A stretch of DNA of 64,000 nucleotides from JAXGQD01 sp040766665 (GCA_040766665.1 JAXGQD010000002.1:186001-250000), one strand, 5' to 3'; positions 7,799 to 16,973 are shown, counted from the stretch's first letter. A program made the numbers and translations. The notes: generated by a model not told the origin, from the sequence alone.

Positions 7799-9184
7799 CT
7801 ACCTTTTGCTCGCTTTATAAACATCATCGATAGAGCCCTTCATAAAGAAATGCTGCTCCGGAATTTTGTCGCAGTCGCCACCAAGAATTGCCGAGAAACT
7901 TCGCACGCTTTCTTTAATTGGGACATAGCGCCCTTCGTAACCACTGGAATCCTGCATGACATAGAAAGGTTGCGAAAGGAAGCGCTGAATTCTTCTGGCT
8001 CGAGCCACCGTCCGTTTATCGTTGTCATTCAACTCGTCCATGCCCAGAATGGCGATGATGTCCTGCAGCTCCTTATAGCGCTGTAAAATCTCTGCGACCT
8101 TCGTCGCCACCTGATAGTGTTCTTTGCCCACTATCTCTTCAGTCAGCGAGCGCGAATTGGATTGCAAAGGATCAACGGCAGGGTAAATACCCAAGGCAAC
8201 CACGTCACGCGAGAGCACCGTTATGGCATCCAGATGGGCAAAAGTCGTCGCCGGAGCCGGATCAGTCAAGTCGTCTGCCGGTACATAGACCGCTTGAACA
8301 GAGGTGATGGAGCCGTTCTTGGTCGAGGTGATGCGTTCCTGTAACTGACCGACTTCGTTGGCGAGTGTCGGTTGATAACCAACAGCAGAGGGTATGCGTC
8401 CTAAGAGCGCTGAGACCTCAGAGCCCGCCTGCACAAAGCGAAAGATATTGTCAATGAAGAGCAGCACGTCTTTCTGCTTCACATCACGGAAGTACTCCGC
8501 CATGGTTAAACCGGCCAGAGGAGCGCGCATACGGGCACCTGCCGTTTCGTTCATTTGCGCAAACAGCAGCACCGTATTCTCCAAGACACCTGAATCTTTC
8601 ATTTCGCGCCAGAGGTCGTTGCCTTCACGGGAGCGCTCGCCCACACCGGTAAAAACAGAATAGCCGCCTTGAATCTTGGAGATGTTGCGAATCAGTTCGA
8701 GAATCAGGACCGTTTTGCCAACCCCTGCACCACCGAAAAGACCAATCTTCCCGCCCTGGTTGTAGGGCACCAAAAGATCTATGACCTTAATACCGGTTTC
8801 CATGATGTGTGGAGTCGGGGTTTGGCTGATAAAGTCCGGAGCTGCGCGATGAATTTCCCAGTAGTCGTCCGCTTGCGGTTCTTCGCTGCCGTCAATGGTT
8901 TTACCTAAGACGTTGAAGACATGGCCGCGCACCGCATCACCCACCGGCACTTTGACCGCTGCTCCGCTGGAATAGGCTTTCTGCCCACGCGCCATACCCT
9001 CTGTGGGTGAAAATGACACGCAGCGCACGACGCCCTCGCCTCTGATCTGCATCACCTCAACAACCGCTTCGGTTCCTTCCACATCGGGGATGCGAATTGC
9101 TTCGGTAATCTTGGGAATCTGATTCTTAGGAAACTTGATGTCGATGACCGGCCCGATGACCGCTATGACATATCCTTCTGCCAT
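7799..9184 (-). CDS. atpD: ATP synthase F1 subunit beta
   Basis: Catalytic subunit of the F1 head, making ATP from ADP and phosphate as the rotor turns. The 461-residue protein is full length, with Walker A GGAGVGKT, the GVGERSREGND segment carrying the catalytic glutamate, Walker B (VLLFIDNIFRF) and the DELSEED-region equivalent (MDELNDNDK). The start at 9184 has GAAGGA seven bases upstream. It sits between atpG and atpC in the usual order. Nothing unusual is seen. Confidence 0.98.
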   Translation of the reverse strand: MAEGYVIAVIGPVIDIKFPKNQIPKITEAIRIPDVEGTEAVVEVMQIRGEGVVRCVSFSPTEGMARGQKAYSSGAAVKVPVGDAVRGHVFNVLGKTIDGSEEPQADDYWEIHRAAPDFISQTPTPHIMETGIKVIDLLVPYNQGGKIGLFGGAGVGKTVLILELIRNISKIQGGYSVFTGVGERSREGNDLWREMKDSGVLENTVLLFAQMNETAGARMRAPLAGLTMAEYFRDVKQKDVLLFIDNIFRFVQAGSEVSALLGRIPSAVGYQPTLANEVGQLQERITSTKNGSITSVQAVYVPADDLTDPAPATTFAHLDAITVLSRDVVALGIYPAVDPLQSNSRSLTEEIVGKEHYQVATKVAEILQRYKELQDIIAILGMDELNDNDKRTVARARRIQRFLSQPFYVMQDSSGYEGRYVPIKESVRSFSAILGGDCDKIPEQHFFMKGSIDDVYKASKR

Positions 9185-9252
9185 TTTTGTCCTTCTTTCA
9201 TATCCTTACCCATCAAACAAGAGTTTGCAGAGTCAAGTCAGTGCCGGCGGGC

Positions 9253-10187
9253 TCAGCTTTCGCTTAAAGCCTCTGCACCGCTGACGATCTCCGAAATTTC
9301 GTTGGTGATGATGGCTTGCCTGGCCTGATTGCTGCGCAGCTGCAAATCCGAGAGGATCTGGTCCGCGTTATCTGTAGCATTTTGCATGGCGGTCATGCGT
9401 GCGGTTTGCTCACTCGCATAAGCCTCACAGAGTGCCCCATATACCATGCCGTTGACATAGGTATCCGTCAAATAATCGAGCACCTTCTCAGGATCAGGTT
9501 CGTAGTCGATGGTCTCATTGCTGGGCACGTCCTCGATTGAAAACACCTGATAATTCTGATAGATATCTTCCAATCCCTTGTAGTCTATCGGCAAAATCCT
9601 CGTCTGCATCACTTCCATCATCAGTGCATTGGAAAGTCGGGTATACACAAAATAGACTTCATCCAATTCACCGGAAATGTACAAGTCCTGAATGCGATTA
9701 GAGAGAATCCCCGAGCGGTGATAGCTGGGCGGATAGATTTCAAAGACCTCGTCGGTGATCATTTCGATGTGACCGATGCGTTTAATGCGCTCGATTCCAA
9801 CTTTGCCGAGCACGCGCGCATGCATTTTGACTTGATAACCGTCTGCTTCGCGTTCTGCGGAAATCTTAGTGATAAAGCGTTCCGCTTCGCCCAGTAAATT
9901 GAGGTTATAGGCGCCGGCCATGCCCTGATCACCGGAGAACACGTAAACGCCGATGGTCCATTCTTCGCCGGGCTTCTTTTTGCGCGGATAAAGCACATCG
10001 CTGAGATTTTCATCGGTCTGCTTTTGTAAGACAGCCATCGTTTCGGCACAGACAACAAAGAAGGGAAAGCGACCTCGAACTTTTTTGGCCTTGTGCATTT
10101 TCACCGAGGAGATTAATTGCATCGCCGGGTCATCTGTTTGATGTCCGTGATGCTCTTTATATGTTTAATCTCAGATACTTGTTGCAT
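9253..10187 (-). CDS. atpG: ATP synthase F1 subunit gamma, with an apparent 1-nt frame break near the N-terminus
   Basis: Gamma is the rotating shaft of F1. The intact frame runs from 10122 and lacks the conserved N-terminal helix. That helix is present upstream in another frame: from an ATG at 10187 the DNA encodes MQQVSEIKHIKSITDIKQMT then Arg, after which adding one base near 10123-10131 joins it to AMQLISSVKMHKAKKV, the normal gamma sequence. Joined length is about 311 residues. The proposed start lies inside the 3' end of atpA (31-base overlap). The break is either an assembly indel in ACCCGGCG or a real lesion; since gamma is essential to the enzyme I favour an error. The C-terminal helix is intact. 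Confidence 0.85.
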
Positions 10188-12073
10188 TTTTGTGCGTTCC
10201 ATGTCTCGATGTATTGCGCTGCTTCTTTTAATAAGCGTGCTTTATGCTCCTCACTCAAAATGCCGGTCTGTTCAATCTCAGCCAGGACATCTTGAGAACT
10301 GAGGTGGAGGTAATTCGTAAATTTTTCACTGTAAGCGGGCAGTTCATCCGGCGCAACCGAGACTAAAGCCGCCTGATTGGCCAAAAATAGCAAAACTACA
10401 CTTTCAGACATGCTGCGCGAAGAACGGATACCTTGTTTGAGGATTTCGTTCAAGACCGAACCCTTCTTGATCTGTGCCTGTGTTTCATCATCCAGCTCTG
10501 AGCCGAACTGTGAAAAGGCAGCGATTTCTTTATATTGGGCCAAGTTGATGCGCAGATTACCGGCGACTTTTTTCATAGCTGGGGTTTGTGCGGCGCCACC
10601 GACACGCGAAACGGATAAGCCCACATTAATGGCCGGCCTTTGGCCCGAATAAAAGAGGTCGGTTTCCAGATAAATCTGTCCATCCGTGATACTGATGACA
10701 TTGGTCGGAATGTATGCCGAGATGTCTCCGGCCTGTGTTTCGACGATGGGCAAAGCACTGATGGAGCCTCCGCCTAATTCGTCGCTGAGGCGGCAGGCGC
10801 GCTCCAATAAGCGCGAATGCAAAAAGAACACGTCCCCGGGAAATGCTTCACGTCCGGGCGGGCGACGCAAGAGCAAGGACAGCGCACGATAGGCTTGGGC
10901 ATGTTTGCTCAGGTCGTCATACACAATCAACACATCGCTATGCGAACCGTAGAGCCAGCTTTCGGCAATGGCACAACCCGCATAGGGAGCGATATACTGC
11001 ATCGAAGCTTGCTCAGACGCCGAGGCCACCACCACAGTGGTGTATTCCATCGCTCCTCTGTCACGTAAAATTTGTACATAGTTGGCGAGGTTGGACAGCT
11101 TTTGTCCGATGGAAACGTAGACACAACGGACGCCCTTGCCTTTTTGATTAATGATGGTATCCAGGCAGATACTGGTTTTTCCCGTCTGACGGTCGCCGAT
11201 GATTAACTCACGCTGGCCTCTGCCTATGGGGGTCATGGCGTCTATGGCCGTAATCCCGGTATAAAGCGGTTGGTTGACCGGTTGCCGATCGACCACATTT
11301 GGCGCGACACGCTCGATGGGATAATAGGCATCGCTGCGAATGGGACCTGCCCCATCAAGCGGCTTGCCCAGGGCATCTACCACACGCCCGAGCAGCGCAT
11401 CCCCGCCCGGAACGGACAGCGTACGGCCGCTTCTTTTACAAATCGTCCCTTCATTGACTTCGTAAATATCACCCAGTAAAACCACGCCCACGCGTGTTTC
11501 TTCGAGGTTCATTGCAATGCCAAAGCAATTAGCGCTGAAAATGATTAACTCTTCGTTCTTGCAGTGGTCCAAACCACTGACGTAGGCAATGCCGTCACCA
11601 ACGGAAATGACCTCACCCACTTCGTCAACGGCCACATCGGATATATCCAATGCATTGCTCAGGCTGTTCAGATAATCATCCATCAGCAAATGCAAATCCG
11701 CTTGCTTTTCTTTATCGCTAAGCTCTTCGCCTTCCGTTTCCCAAAGTTTGGCAAAACTCAGGTCCTGCTCGTCTTCCGCACTTAGTTCCTGCGTTTTTGA
11801 CTGCAGCTCTTCTTTTAGGCTCTGGCCTTCCATAAACCGACCTTGTTCTGACGAGCCGCTGCTTTCCTGTAATTTTCGATTGATGGAGGCGAGGCGGCCA
11901 CGCAGTGAAAAGTCGTATCTTTTGCCCAGCGCATAGACCACAAAACCGCCCAGTAAGTCTTTGTCTTCTTCAACAACCAGTTCGTATTTGGGTATATTCA
12001 AGCGTTGGCTGAAGACCTCTGCAATACTCTGCAGCTTCTCCGGCGGCATAACTTTCGCTACCACAATGCGCAT
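10157..12073 (-). CDS. atpA: Delta-alpha fusion subunit of F1 ATP synthase
   Basis: A 638-residue protein in one unbroken frame. Residues 1-70 match the C-terminal domain of subunit delta (KLQSIAEVFSQRL ... LLGGFVVYALGKRYDFSLRG, then RLASINRKLQ, the family's GSVRGRL-type ending). Residues 71-128 are a charged linker. From about 130 it is a standard alpha subunit: EVGEVISVGDGIAYVSGL, Walker A GDRQTGKT at 293-300, VYVSIGQK, the PGREAFPGDVFFLHSRLLER segment and a normal C-terminal domain. The operon has no separate atpH and no delta N-terminal domain is seen nearby. Alpha alone is usually about 500-510 residues. The start lies 16 bases after the corrected end of atpF; the ribosome site is weak (AGAAG). 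Confidence 0.93.
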   Translation of the reverse strand: MRIVVAKVMPPEKLQSIAEVFSQRLNIPKYELVVEEDKDLLGGFVVYALGKRYDFSLRGRLASINRKLQESSGSSEQGRFMEGQSLKEELQSKTQELSAEDEQDLSFAKLWETEGEELSDKEKQADLHLLMDDYLNSLSNALDISDVAVDEVGEVISVGDGIAYVSGLDHCKNEELIIFSANCFGIAMNLEETRVGVVLLGDIYEVNEGTICKRSGRTLSVPGGDALLGRVVDALGKPLDGAGPIRSDAYYPIERVAPNVVDRQPVNQPLYTGITAIDAMTPIGRGQRELIIGDRQTGKTSICLDTIINQKGKGVRCVYVSIGQKLSNLANYVQILRDRGAMEYTTVVVASASEQASMQYIAPYAGCAIAESWLYGSHSDVLIVYDDLSKHAQAYRALSLLLRRPPGREAFPGDVFFLHSRLLERACRLSDELGGGSISALPIVETQAGDISAYIPTNVISITDGQIYLETDLFYSGQRPAINVGLSVSRVGGAAQTPAMKKVAGNLRINLAQYKEIAAFSQFGSELDDETQAQIKKGSVLNEILKQGIRSSRSMSESVVLLFLANQAALVSVAPDELPAYSEKFTNYLHLSSQDVLAEIEQTGILSEEHKARLLKEAAQYIETWNAQKCNKYLRLNI

Positions 12074-12088
12074 ACTGCTTTGCTTCTG

Positions 12089-12692
12089 TCATCCATTGCC
12101 TACACCTGTCTGCGTCGCAGGGGTCGTTGCTGCGTTCTGATGATCAGCGTTTATTTCAGCCCAGCTGCTTTTTTCATTTATTGCATCCGTTTGCAGTTGT
12201 TCATCAATCCAGCTCTCCACCTTCGACCGGGACGCCTCATTATCGACGGCCTCTCCCACTAACGGTGGCGATTGCCATAGACAGGCTGGTCACTTCCGTA
12301 CGCAAATCCTGAATCATGGCATTGCGTTCTTGCTTAAGTTCAGCTTCGGCACGTTTCGCAATCTCCGCGGCTTCATGCTGCGCGGATGTGACGATATTAT
12401 CGGACTCGAGCAGCGCACGGCTATTGGCGCTTGCCACGATTTTCGCGGCTTCGGAGTGAGCGGCATCCAGCTGTGCTTGGGCTGCTTTGGCTTTGCTCTG
12501 CGCTTCGGCACTTTTCGCAGCTGCATCATTGAGTTGGCTTTCAATTAGCGCTTTGCGTTGTTCAACCGTCTTACTGAGCGGTTTATACAGCAGCTTTTTA
12601 ACGACAATAAAAATGATCAGCAGGCTTAATGCGGTCACTATTGCCGTCACCAAATAAGTTGCTAATGCTTCGGGTGAAAATAAATCGGTCAT
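12089..12692 (-). CDS. atpF: ATP synthase Fo subunit b, with an apparent frame break near the C-terminus
   Basis: Peripheral stalk subunit. An N-terminal membrane helix (about residues 9-35) is followed by a long Ala/Glu/Lys-rich coiled coil. The uncorrected frame stops at 12240 after MAIATVSGRGRR. Moving to the +1 frame near 12252 gives LVGEAVDNEASRSKVESWID and on to a stop at 12089, which is how b subunits normally end (ATxLVGE...). The corrected length is about 201 residues. The site is an indel or a true lesion. The corrected reading frame is the same as that of atpA, separated from it by a TGA and five codons. The last 35 residues are low complexity (Asn, Ala, Thr). Confidence 0.85.
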
Positions 12693-12718
12693 CTTATGCT
12701 CCTAACCCTGGCTCGCCA

Positions 12719-13030
12719 TCAGTTGAACACGAAGAGCAAAAGCAAAGCGACGACCAGCGCATAAATTGTGGTGGACTCAATAAAGACGATAGCTACAAAG
12801 AGCAGTCGTTGAATGCCCCCTGCCTGCTCAGGTTGCCTGGCTGTAGCCTCAAATGCCTTACCTGAGGCAATACCGATACCCAAACCACCTAAACCTGCCG
12901 CGATGGAAATCGCTAAGCCAGCACCTAATCCAACCAAACCGCGTGAGCTATCGACGTTGCCTGCTGCCGTAGCAAGTAGCGGACTGATAGCCCCCAGCAG
13001 ACTGTGAAAAATACTTATCATTCCAAACAT
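12719..13030 (-). CDS. atpE: ATP synthase Fo subunit c
   Basis: Proteolipid that forms the rotor ring. The 103-residue protein has an N-terminal extension of about 30 residues, then two hydrophobic helices joined by the polar loop ARQPE. The ion-carrying glutamate is in helix 2 (FIESTTIYALV). The Ser-Thr after it is seen in sodium-type rings, but the helix-1 glutamine of sodium-type c subunits (GQGYAAGK) is replaced by isoleucine here (GIGIASGK), so the coupling ion cannot be told from sequence alone. GGAGG precedes the ATG at 13030. It lies between atpB and atpF as expected. Confidence 0.95.
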   Translation of the reverse strand: MFGMISIFHSLLGAISPLLATAAGNVDSSRGLVGLGAGLAISIAAGLGGLGIGIASGKAFEATARQPEQAGGIQRLLFVAIVFIESTTIYALVVALLLLFVFN

Positions 13031-13110
13031 TGTTACCTCCTCAGGTGCCTCGACACCCTATTAACATTTTCAGTAATACAGAATTAATATGCGTGTCAGC
13101 ACTCAAAGCG

Positions 13111-13950
13111 CTAGGCTTTCTGTGCCGCTTTTGCCGCTTTCTTACGTTCTTTCTCTAAACGTGCCAGCTCCGCACTTTCAGCGCCTTCGACAATTTCACC
13201 CAAGTAATTGATAGTCAGATAGGCAAAAACCAAGCCCTGAATTATACCGTCACCCAAATCAAACCAGAGCGCAAAGAAGCTGGGCAGCACCAGGGGCACC
13301 ATCACTTCAATGAACGTCATAAGGATGAAGGCTCCAAAGACGTTCCCAAAAAGTCGGAAGGCCAGTGAAATAGGTTTAATGATGTAGTCCAAAATTTTAA
13401 ATGGTAAAAGCACTGCCGCCGGTTGCATCAGTGAAGCAATAAAGCCTTTCAGGCCAACCAGGCGTATGCCCATAACGACCACATAGACCAAGTCTATCAA
13501 ACCTAAAGCAATCGGAAAGGAAGGGTTCACCGCGGCAGGTTTGAGCTTGAACAGCGAAGAAAGGTTGGAAAAAGTGATTAGGATACCAACGGCTGCTATA
13601 AAGGGTGTGACACGCTTGCAATGCTCCGGTTTCAGTCCCATCGACAAGCAGGCATTGTCAATCATACCAAAAAAGGTCTCCCCAATCGTTTGTCCGGTTT
13701 TCGGCTTGAGCTGAGGCTTTCTGCCCATCCAAAACACCAGAATGAGCGTCACAATCAGGGCAAAAAGCATCGAAATCGCCGCATCCGAAATACGTATGGT
13801 CAAGCCAAAAAGATTAAACTTCAGGCGTGGTCCGTAATCGAGTACTTCCAGTATTGAATCAGTAAGATTGTTGCCACCGGGCAGGAGTCTCTTTAGTTCA
13901 TCAAGAAAAGCTGTCCAAAATCGGGCAAAAAAGTTTGCATAAACTGGCAC
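13111..13950 (-). CDS. atpB: ATP synthase Fo subunit a
   Basis: Stator channel subunit, 279 residues with five to six membrane helices. The essential arginine is visible in ISLAFRLFGNVFGAFI, and the C-terminal channel helix (IIQGLVFAYLTINYLGEIVE) is present. A Lys/Ala-rich cytoplasmic tail (about 20 residues) follows. GTG start at 13950 with GGGGG upstream. It is the first gene of the operon; no atpI precedes it. The 416 bases upstream should hold the operon promoter. Confidence 0.95.
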   Translation of the reverse strand: MPVYANFFARFWTAFLDELKRLLPGGNNLTDSILEVLDYGPRLKFNLFGLTIRISDAAISMLFALIVTLILVFWMGRKPQLKPKTGQTIGETFFGMIDNACLSMGLKPEHCKRVTPFIAAVGILITFSNLSSLFKLKPAAVNPSFPIALGLIDLVYVVVMGIRLVGLKGFIASLMQPAAVLLPFKILDYIIKPISLAFRLFGNVFGAFILMTFIEVMVPLVLPSFFALWFDLGDGIIQGLVFAYLTINYLGEIVEGAESAELARLEKERKKAAKAAQKA

Positions 13951-14310
13951 AGTCGAGCCCCCTTCCGCACAGCAACGATACTACTCGCATTTACAAACCA
14001 TTGCAAGTCAGCTGGCTAGCAAATGCCCACGTTTATCTCTTTGTGGGCTTTTCAGCATGAAAGGTGGCGGAAGAAATCCGGCAAATAATGCTTGAATTTG
14101 AGACGAAAACTTCGGTCACGGCAAAGAGGCAATTATTTGTTAATTGGGTTAAGAGGGGGATATTTCGGCAGTTTTTTGATAAGTGGAATAGAACGTCATT
14201 TTTTGGCAGTTTTTTCGTTTGTGTAGACGAATGCCCTCCAAGCCAATTGCCCTTTCATTTCTCTGAATGTAACACACCGGAATAGCAGAACCCACTCAGA
14301 CAATCAATTA
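13951..14310 (-). other. Spacer upstream of the atp operon
   Basis: About 360 bases without a credible gene; the 73-codon frame at 14064-14285 has atypical composition and no family features. Two copies of GGCAGTTTTTT (14167 and 14205, 38 bases apart) are present. The atp promoter should be here, but I cannot point to a clear -35/-10 pair. Confidence 0.4.
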
Positions 14311-14340
14311 AAAAGGATGCCTCTGCATTGAGACATCCTC
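14311..14340 (-). terminator. Rho-independent terminator after upp
   Basis: On the minus strand the hairpin AGGATG-CTC / GAG-CATCCT is followed by TTTTT, about 27-55 bases after the upp stop. Confidence 0.8.
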
Positions 14341-14366
14341 GTGTTTAATAAAGACAAAAAGCGAAA

Positions 14367-15002
14367 CTACTTAGTCCCGAAAAGCCTGTCACCTGCATCG
14401 CCTAAGCCCGGCACAATGTAAGCGTGGTCGTTGAGTTTCTGATCCAGTGCGGCACAGAAAATCGGTACATCCGGATGCGCACTGTGGATGGCTTCAACAC
14501 CTTCAGGAGCTGCAATTAAGCACATGAACTTAATCGAATGTATACCTCTTTCCTTCAGGAAACCAATCGCGGCAACGGCTGAGCCGCCAGTCGCAAGCAT
14601 CGGGTCCATCAGGACGACATCACGATTCACAACGTCTTCCGGTAGTTTGCAATAGTATTCCACAGGCTGCAGGGTTTCGGGGTCGCGGTAGAGTCCGATA
14701 TGACCTACTTTGGCCATGGGCATCAGGCTCAACATACCGTCCACCATACCCAATCCGGCGCGTAAAATTGGTACGATGGCTACTTTTTTACCGTCCAAAA
14801 CCTTGGTGCGTGCCACCGCAATCGGTGTCTCGATCTCAACCTCACGCAGCGGTAAATCGCGCGTCACCTCATAAGCCATCAGCATGGCCACTTCCGATAC
14901 CAATTCGCGAAATTCTTTGGTCGTCGTGTGCTTGTCACGCATCAAAGAGATTTTATGCTGTATCAGCGGGTGGTCAAAAATCATGACATTCTGGTAATCC
15001 AT
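14367..15002 (-). CDS. upp: Uracil phosphoribosyltransferase
   Basis: Pyrimidine salvage: uracil plus PRPP gives UMP. The 211-residue enzyme shows the family's PRPP loop (VVLMDPMLATGGSA) and uracil-binding end (IVPGLGDAGDRLFGTK). The start at 15002 (MDYQNVMIFDHPL) has GAGGAGCAAGGAA upstream; the open frame extends 45 codons further, but that part overlaps the rpiB end and looks non-coding. It lies downstream of rpiB on the same strand, 61 bases away, so both may be co-transcribed. Closed by a terminator at 14311-14340. Confidence 0.97.
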   Translation of the reverse strand: MDYQNVMIFDHPLIQHKISLMRDKHTTTKEFRELVSEVAMLMAYEVTRDLPLREVEIETPIAVARTKVLDGKKVAIVPILRAGLGMVDGMLSLMPMAKVGHIGLYRDPETLQPVEYYCKLPEDVVNRDVVLMDPMLATGGSAVAAIGFLKERGIHSIKFMCLIAAPEGVEAIHSAHPDVPIFCAALDQKLNDHAYIVPGLGDAGDRLFGTK

Positions 15003-15063
15003 TTCCTTGCTCCTCGTAATATTAGTGGTGAAGTTTCTGCTGCAGAAACCCGAGCTGATTTTA

Positions 15064-15513
15064 TCAGTTTCTATTTTCAAGGTCCATAATCTCGTTGACA
15101 CGTACGCTGTGGCGACCGCCATCCTCGAAACTCTCACTCAGGAAGGCTTCCAACATGGACAGACCCAAAGCGGTTCCCACGACTCTCGCCCCCATGGCAA
15201 TGGCGTTGGCGTTATTGTGCTGACGTGACATACGAGCCATGTATTCGTTATTGCACAGACCACAACGAATGCCGTCTTCTTTATTGGCGGCGATGGAAAT
15301 ACCAATACCTGTACCACAGATCAGGACAGCATAATCCGCTTCTCCGGCTTTGATTTTTTCGGCTGCAAGGACCGCCGCAGGCACGTAACTGGCCGCGCAG
15401 GCATCCGTTTCAGCCCCTACATCCACGCATTTGTGCCCCTGTTCTTCCATTTTTGATAACAAGAAACGTTTCAGAGCGAAACCGGCGTGATCACTTCCAA
15501 AAACTAAGTTCAT
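15064..15513 (-). CDS. rpiB: Ribose-5-phosphate isomerase B
   Basis: Interconverts ribose 5-phosphate and ribulose 5-phosphate in the pentose phosphate pathway. The 149-residue product has the family features FGSDHAGF at the N-terminus, CGTGIGISIAANK (phosphate/anion loop with the active Cys) and the NNANAIAMGARV segment. Start at 15513 with AAGGAG six bases upstream; an upstream in-frame ATG (15537) lacks a better site. Its product feeds PRPP synthesis, which fits with upp next door. Confidence 0.95.
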   Translation of the reverse strand: MNLVFGSDHAGFALKRFLLSKMEEQGHKCVDVGAETDACAASYVPAAVLAAEKIKAGEADYAVLICGTGIGISIAANKEDGIRCGLCNNEYMARMSRQHNNANAIAMGARVVGTALGLSMLEAFLSESFEDGGRHSVRVNEIMDLENRN

Positions 15514-15611
15514 AGCGGACTCCTTCAAAACTTTCATTGGCTTTTCGGCTCTGCCAAGATTTCGGCAAAAGCCAAGCGCTCATAATCTGCCTTATTTTAG
15601 CATGTTCTCTA

Positions 15612-16928
15612 TCAGATGCCCAAACTTTGATGCGTAAATTTTCTCACACCCTCAGAAAAATCCGCCACCTTATCACCATGCCCGTAGAGCTTGTATTTAT
15701 ACGTCAATAGTCCTTCAAGTCCCACAGGTCCGCGCGCATGAATTTTCGAGGTCGAAACACCCACTTCTGCCCCAAAACCATAGCGGAAACCGTCACTGAA
15801 GCGCGTCGAACAATTCCAAAAGACATTGCCCGAATCCACAGCCTGCATGAATTGCTCGGCATTTGCCCGATTTTCCGTCAAAATGGCATCCGTGTGTTTC
15901 GAACCATAGCGGTTAATGTGAGCAATAGCCGCGTCAAGCCCTGCGACCATTTTAAGAGAAACCGCGAGGTCCAAATATTCAGTATGCCAGTCTTCAGTCA
16001 CTGCGCAATTCAAACGTTCAGCCAGACGCGTATCGGCAAAAATCCGCACGCCCTTGCTCTTCAAGGCTAGTTCCAAGCGCTCGATAAAATCCCCTGCCCA
16101 GAGAGCGTCATCAATCAGGATGGTTTCGGTCGCATTACAGACTGAAACATACTGCGTCTTCGCATCAATCGCCACTTGCAAAGCGAGGTCTTGGTCACAT
16201 TCTCCATCAATGTAAGTATGGCAAACACCGTCCGCATGACCCAGCACCGGGATCTTCGTATTAGACATAATGTGTTGCACAAACTCATTCGAGCCCCGCG
16301 GAATCAGTAAATCAACATAGACGTCCAAACTCAACAGGGCCGAAACGTCGGCACGATCTTCCAAAAGTGTAATCCAACCATCCGGCAAGCCCGCTGAGCG
16401 ACCTGCTTTGTCCATGACTTCAAAGAGGCATCGGTTGCTGCGCCTGGCCTCTGAACCGCCTTTGAGGATTAAGGCATTGCCGCTCTTCAAACACAGCGCC
16501 GCAATTTGAATCAAGGCGTCAGGTCTTGCTTCGAAAACCACGCCAATCAGACCGATGGGTACGGAGACGCGGAACAATTCCAAGCCCGGGGCAAGCTCTG
16601 TAGCCATCAATTTCTTTGCAATGGGATCAGGCAGACTCTGCAATTGGGTGACACCCTCAATCGCCCCGGCCAGTTTTGGTTCGTCAAATTTGAGGCGTTG
16701 TAAAATTGCGGGACTTATTCCCTCCACAGCGGCTTTCTCCATGTCGCTGCGGTTGGCGGCAAGAATTTCGGCACGCGCTTCCTGCAAGGCTGAGGCACAG
16801 GCGGCGAGGGCTTTTTGCCGATTATCGTGACTTAATAAGGCCATTTCTAAGGCGGCATCTTTGGCGAGCCGCACACGTTCGATAATGGCCGTAGAGGCCC
16901 TGTTTTCAGGTGTTTGCGAGGTATTCAT
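15612..16928 (-). CDS. proA: Glutamate-5-semialdehyde dehydrogenase (gamma-glutamyl phosphate reductase)
   Basis: Second step of proline synthesis: reduces gamma-glutamyl phosphate with NADPH. The 438-residue protein matches the family throughout, with GVVFEARPDALIQIAALCLK (cofactor-binding part), the catalytic cysteine in VSVCNATETILI and the C-terminal GPVGLEGLLTYKY. A GTG directly before the ATG at 16928 could also start it; AAAGGAG lies at a workable distance from either. proB and proC are not in the window, so proline synthesis genes are scattered. Three DnaA boxes lie 46-75 bases upstream of the start. Confidence 0.97.
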   Translation of the reverse strand: MNTSQTPENRASTAIIERVRLAKDAALEMALLSHDNRQKALAACASALQEARAEILAANRSDMEKAAVEGISPAILQRLKFDEPKLAGAIEGVTQLQSLPDPIAKKLMATELAPGLELFRVSVPIGLIGVVFEARPDALIQIAALCLKSGNALILKGGSEARRSNRCLFEVMDKAGRSAGLPDGWITLLEDRADVSALLSLDVYVDLLIPRGSNEFVQHIMSNTKIPVLGHADGVCHTYIDGECDQDLALQVAIDAKTQYVSVCNATETILIDDALWAGDFIERLELALKSKGVRIFADTRLAERLNCAVTEDWHTEYLDLAVSLKMVAGLDAAIAHINRYGSKHTDAILTENRANAEQFMQAVDSGNVFWNCSTRFSDGFRYGFGAEVGVSTSKIHARGPVGLEGLLTYKYKLYGHGDKVADFSEGVRKFTHQSLGI

Positions 16929-16973
16929 CACTTTTTTCTCCTTTGGCTATCACCTTAAGTCGTCATTACAACC

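Noticed and set aside
12073..12095. TGA read-through joining atpF to the delta-alpha protein
   Set aside because: After frame correction both are in the same frame with one TGA between, but that happens by chance in one of three cases and nothing indicates recoding.
14064..14285. A 73-codon plus-strand frame upstream of the atp operon
   Set aside because: No ribosome site or family features; Phe-rich composition arises from T runs. Most likely leader or promoter DNA.
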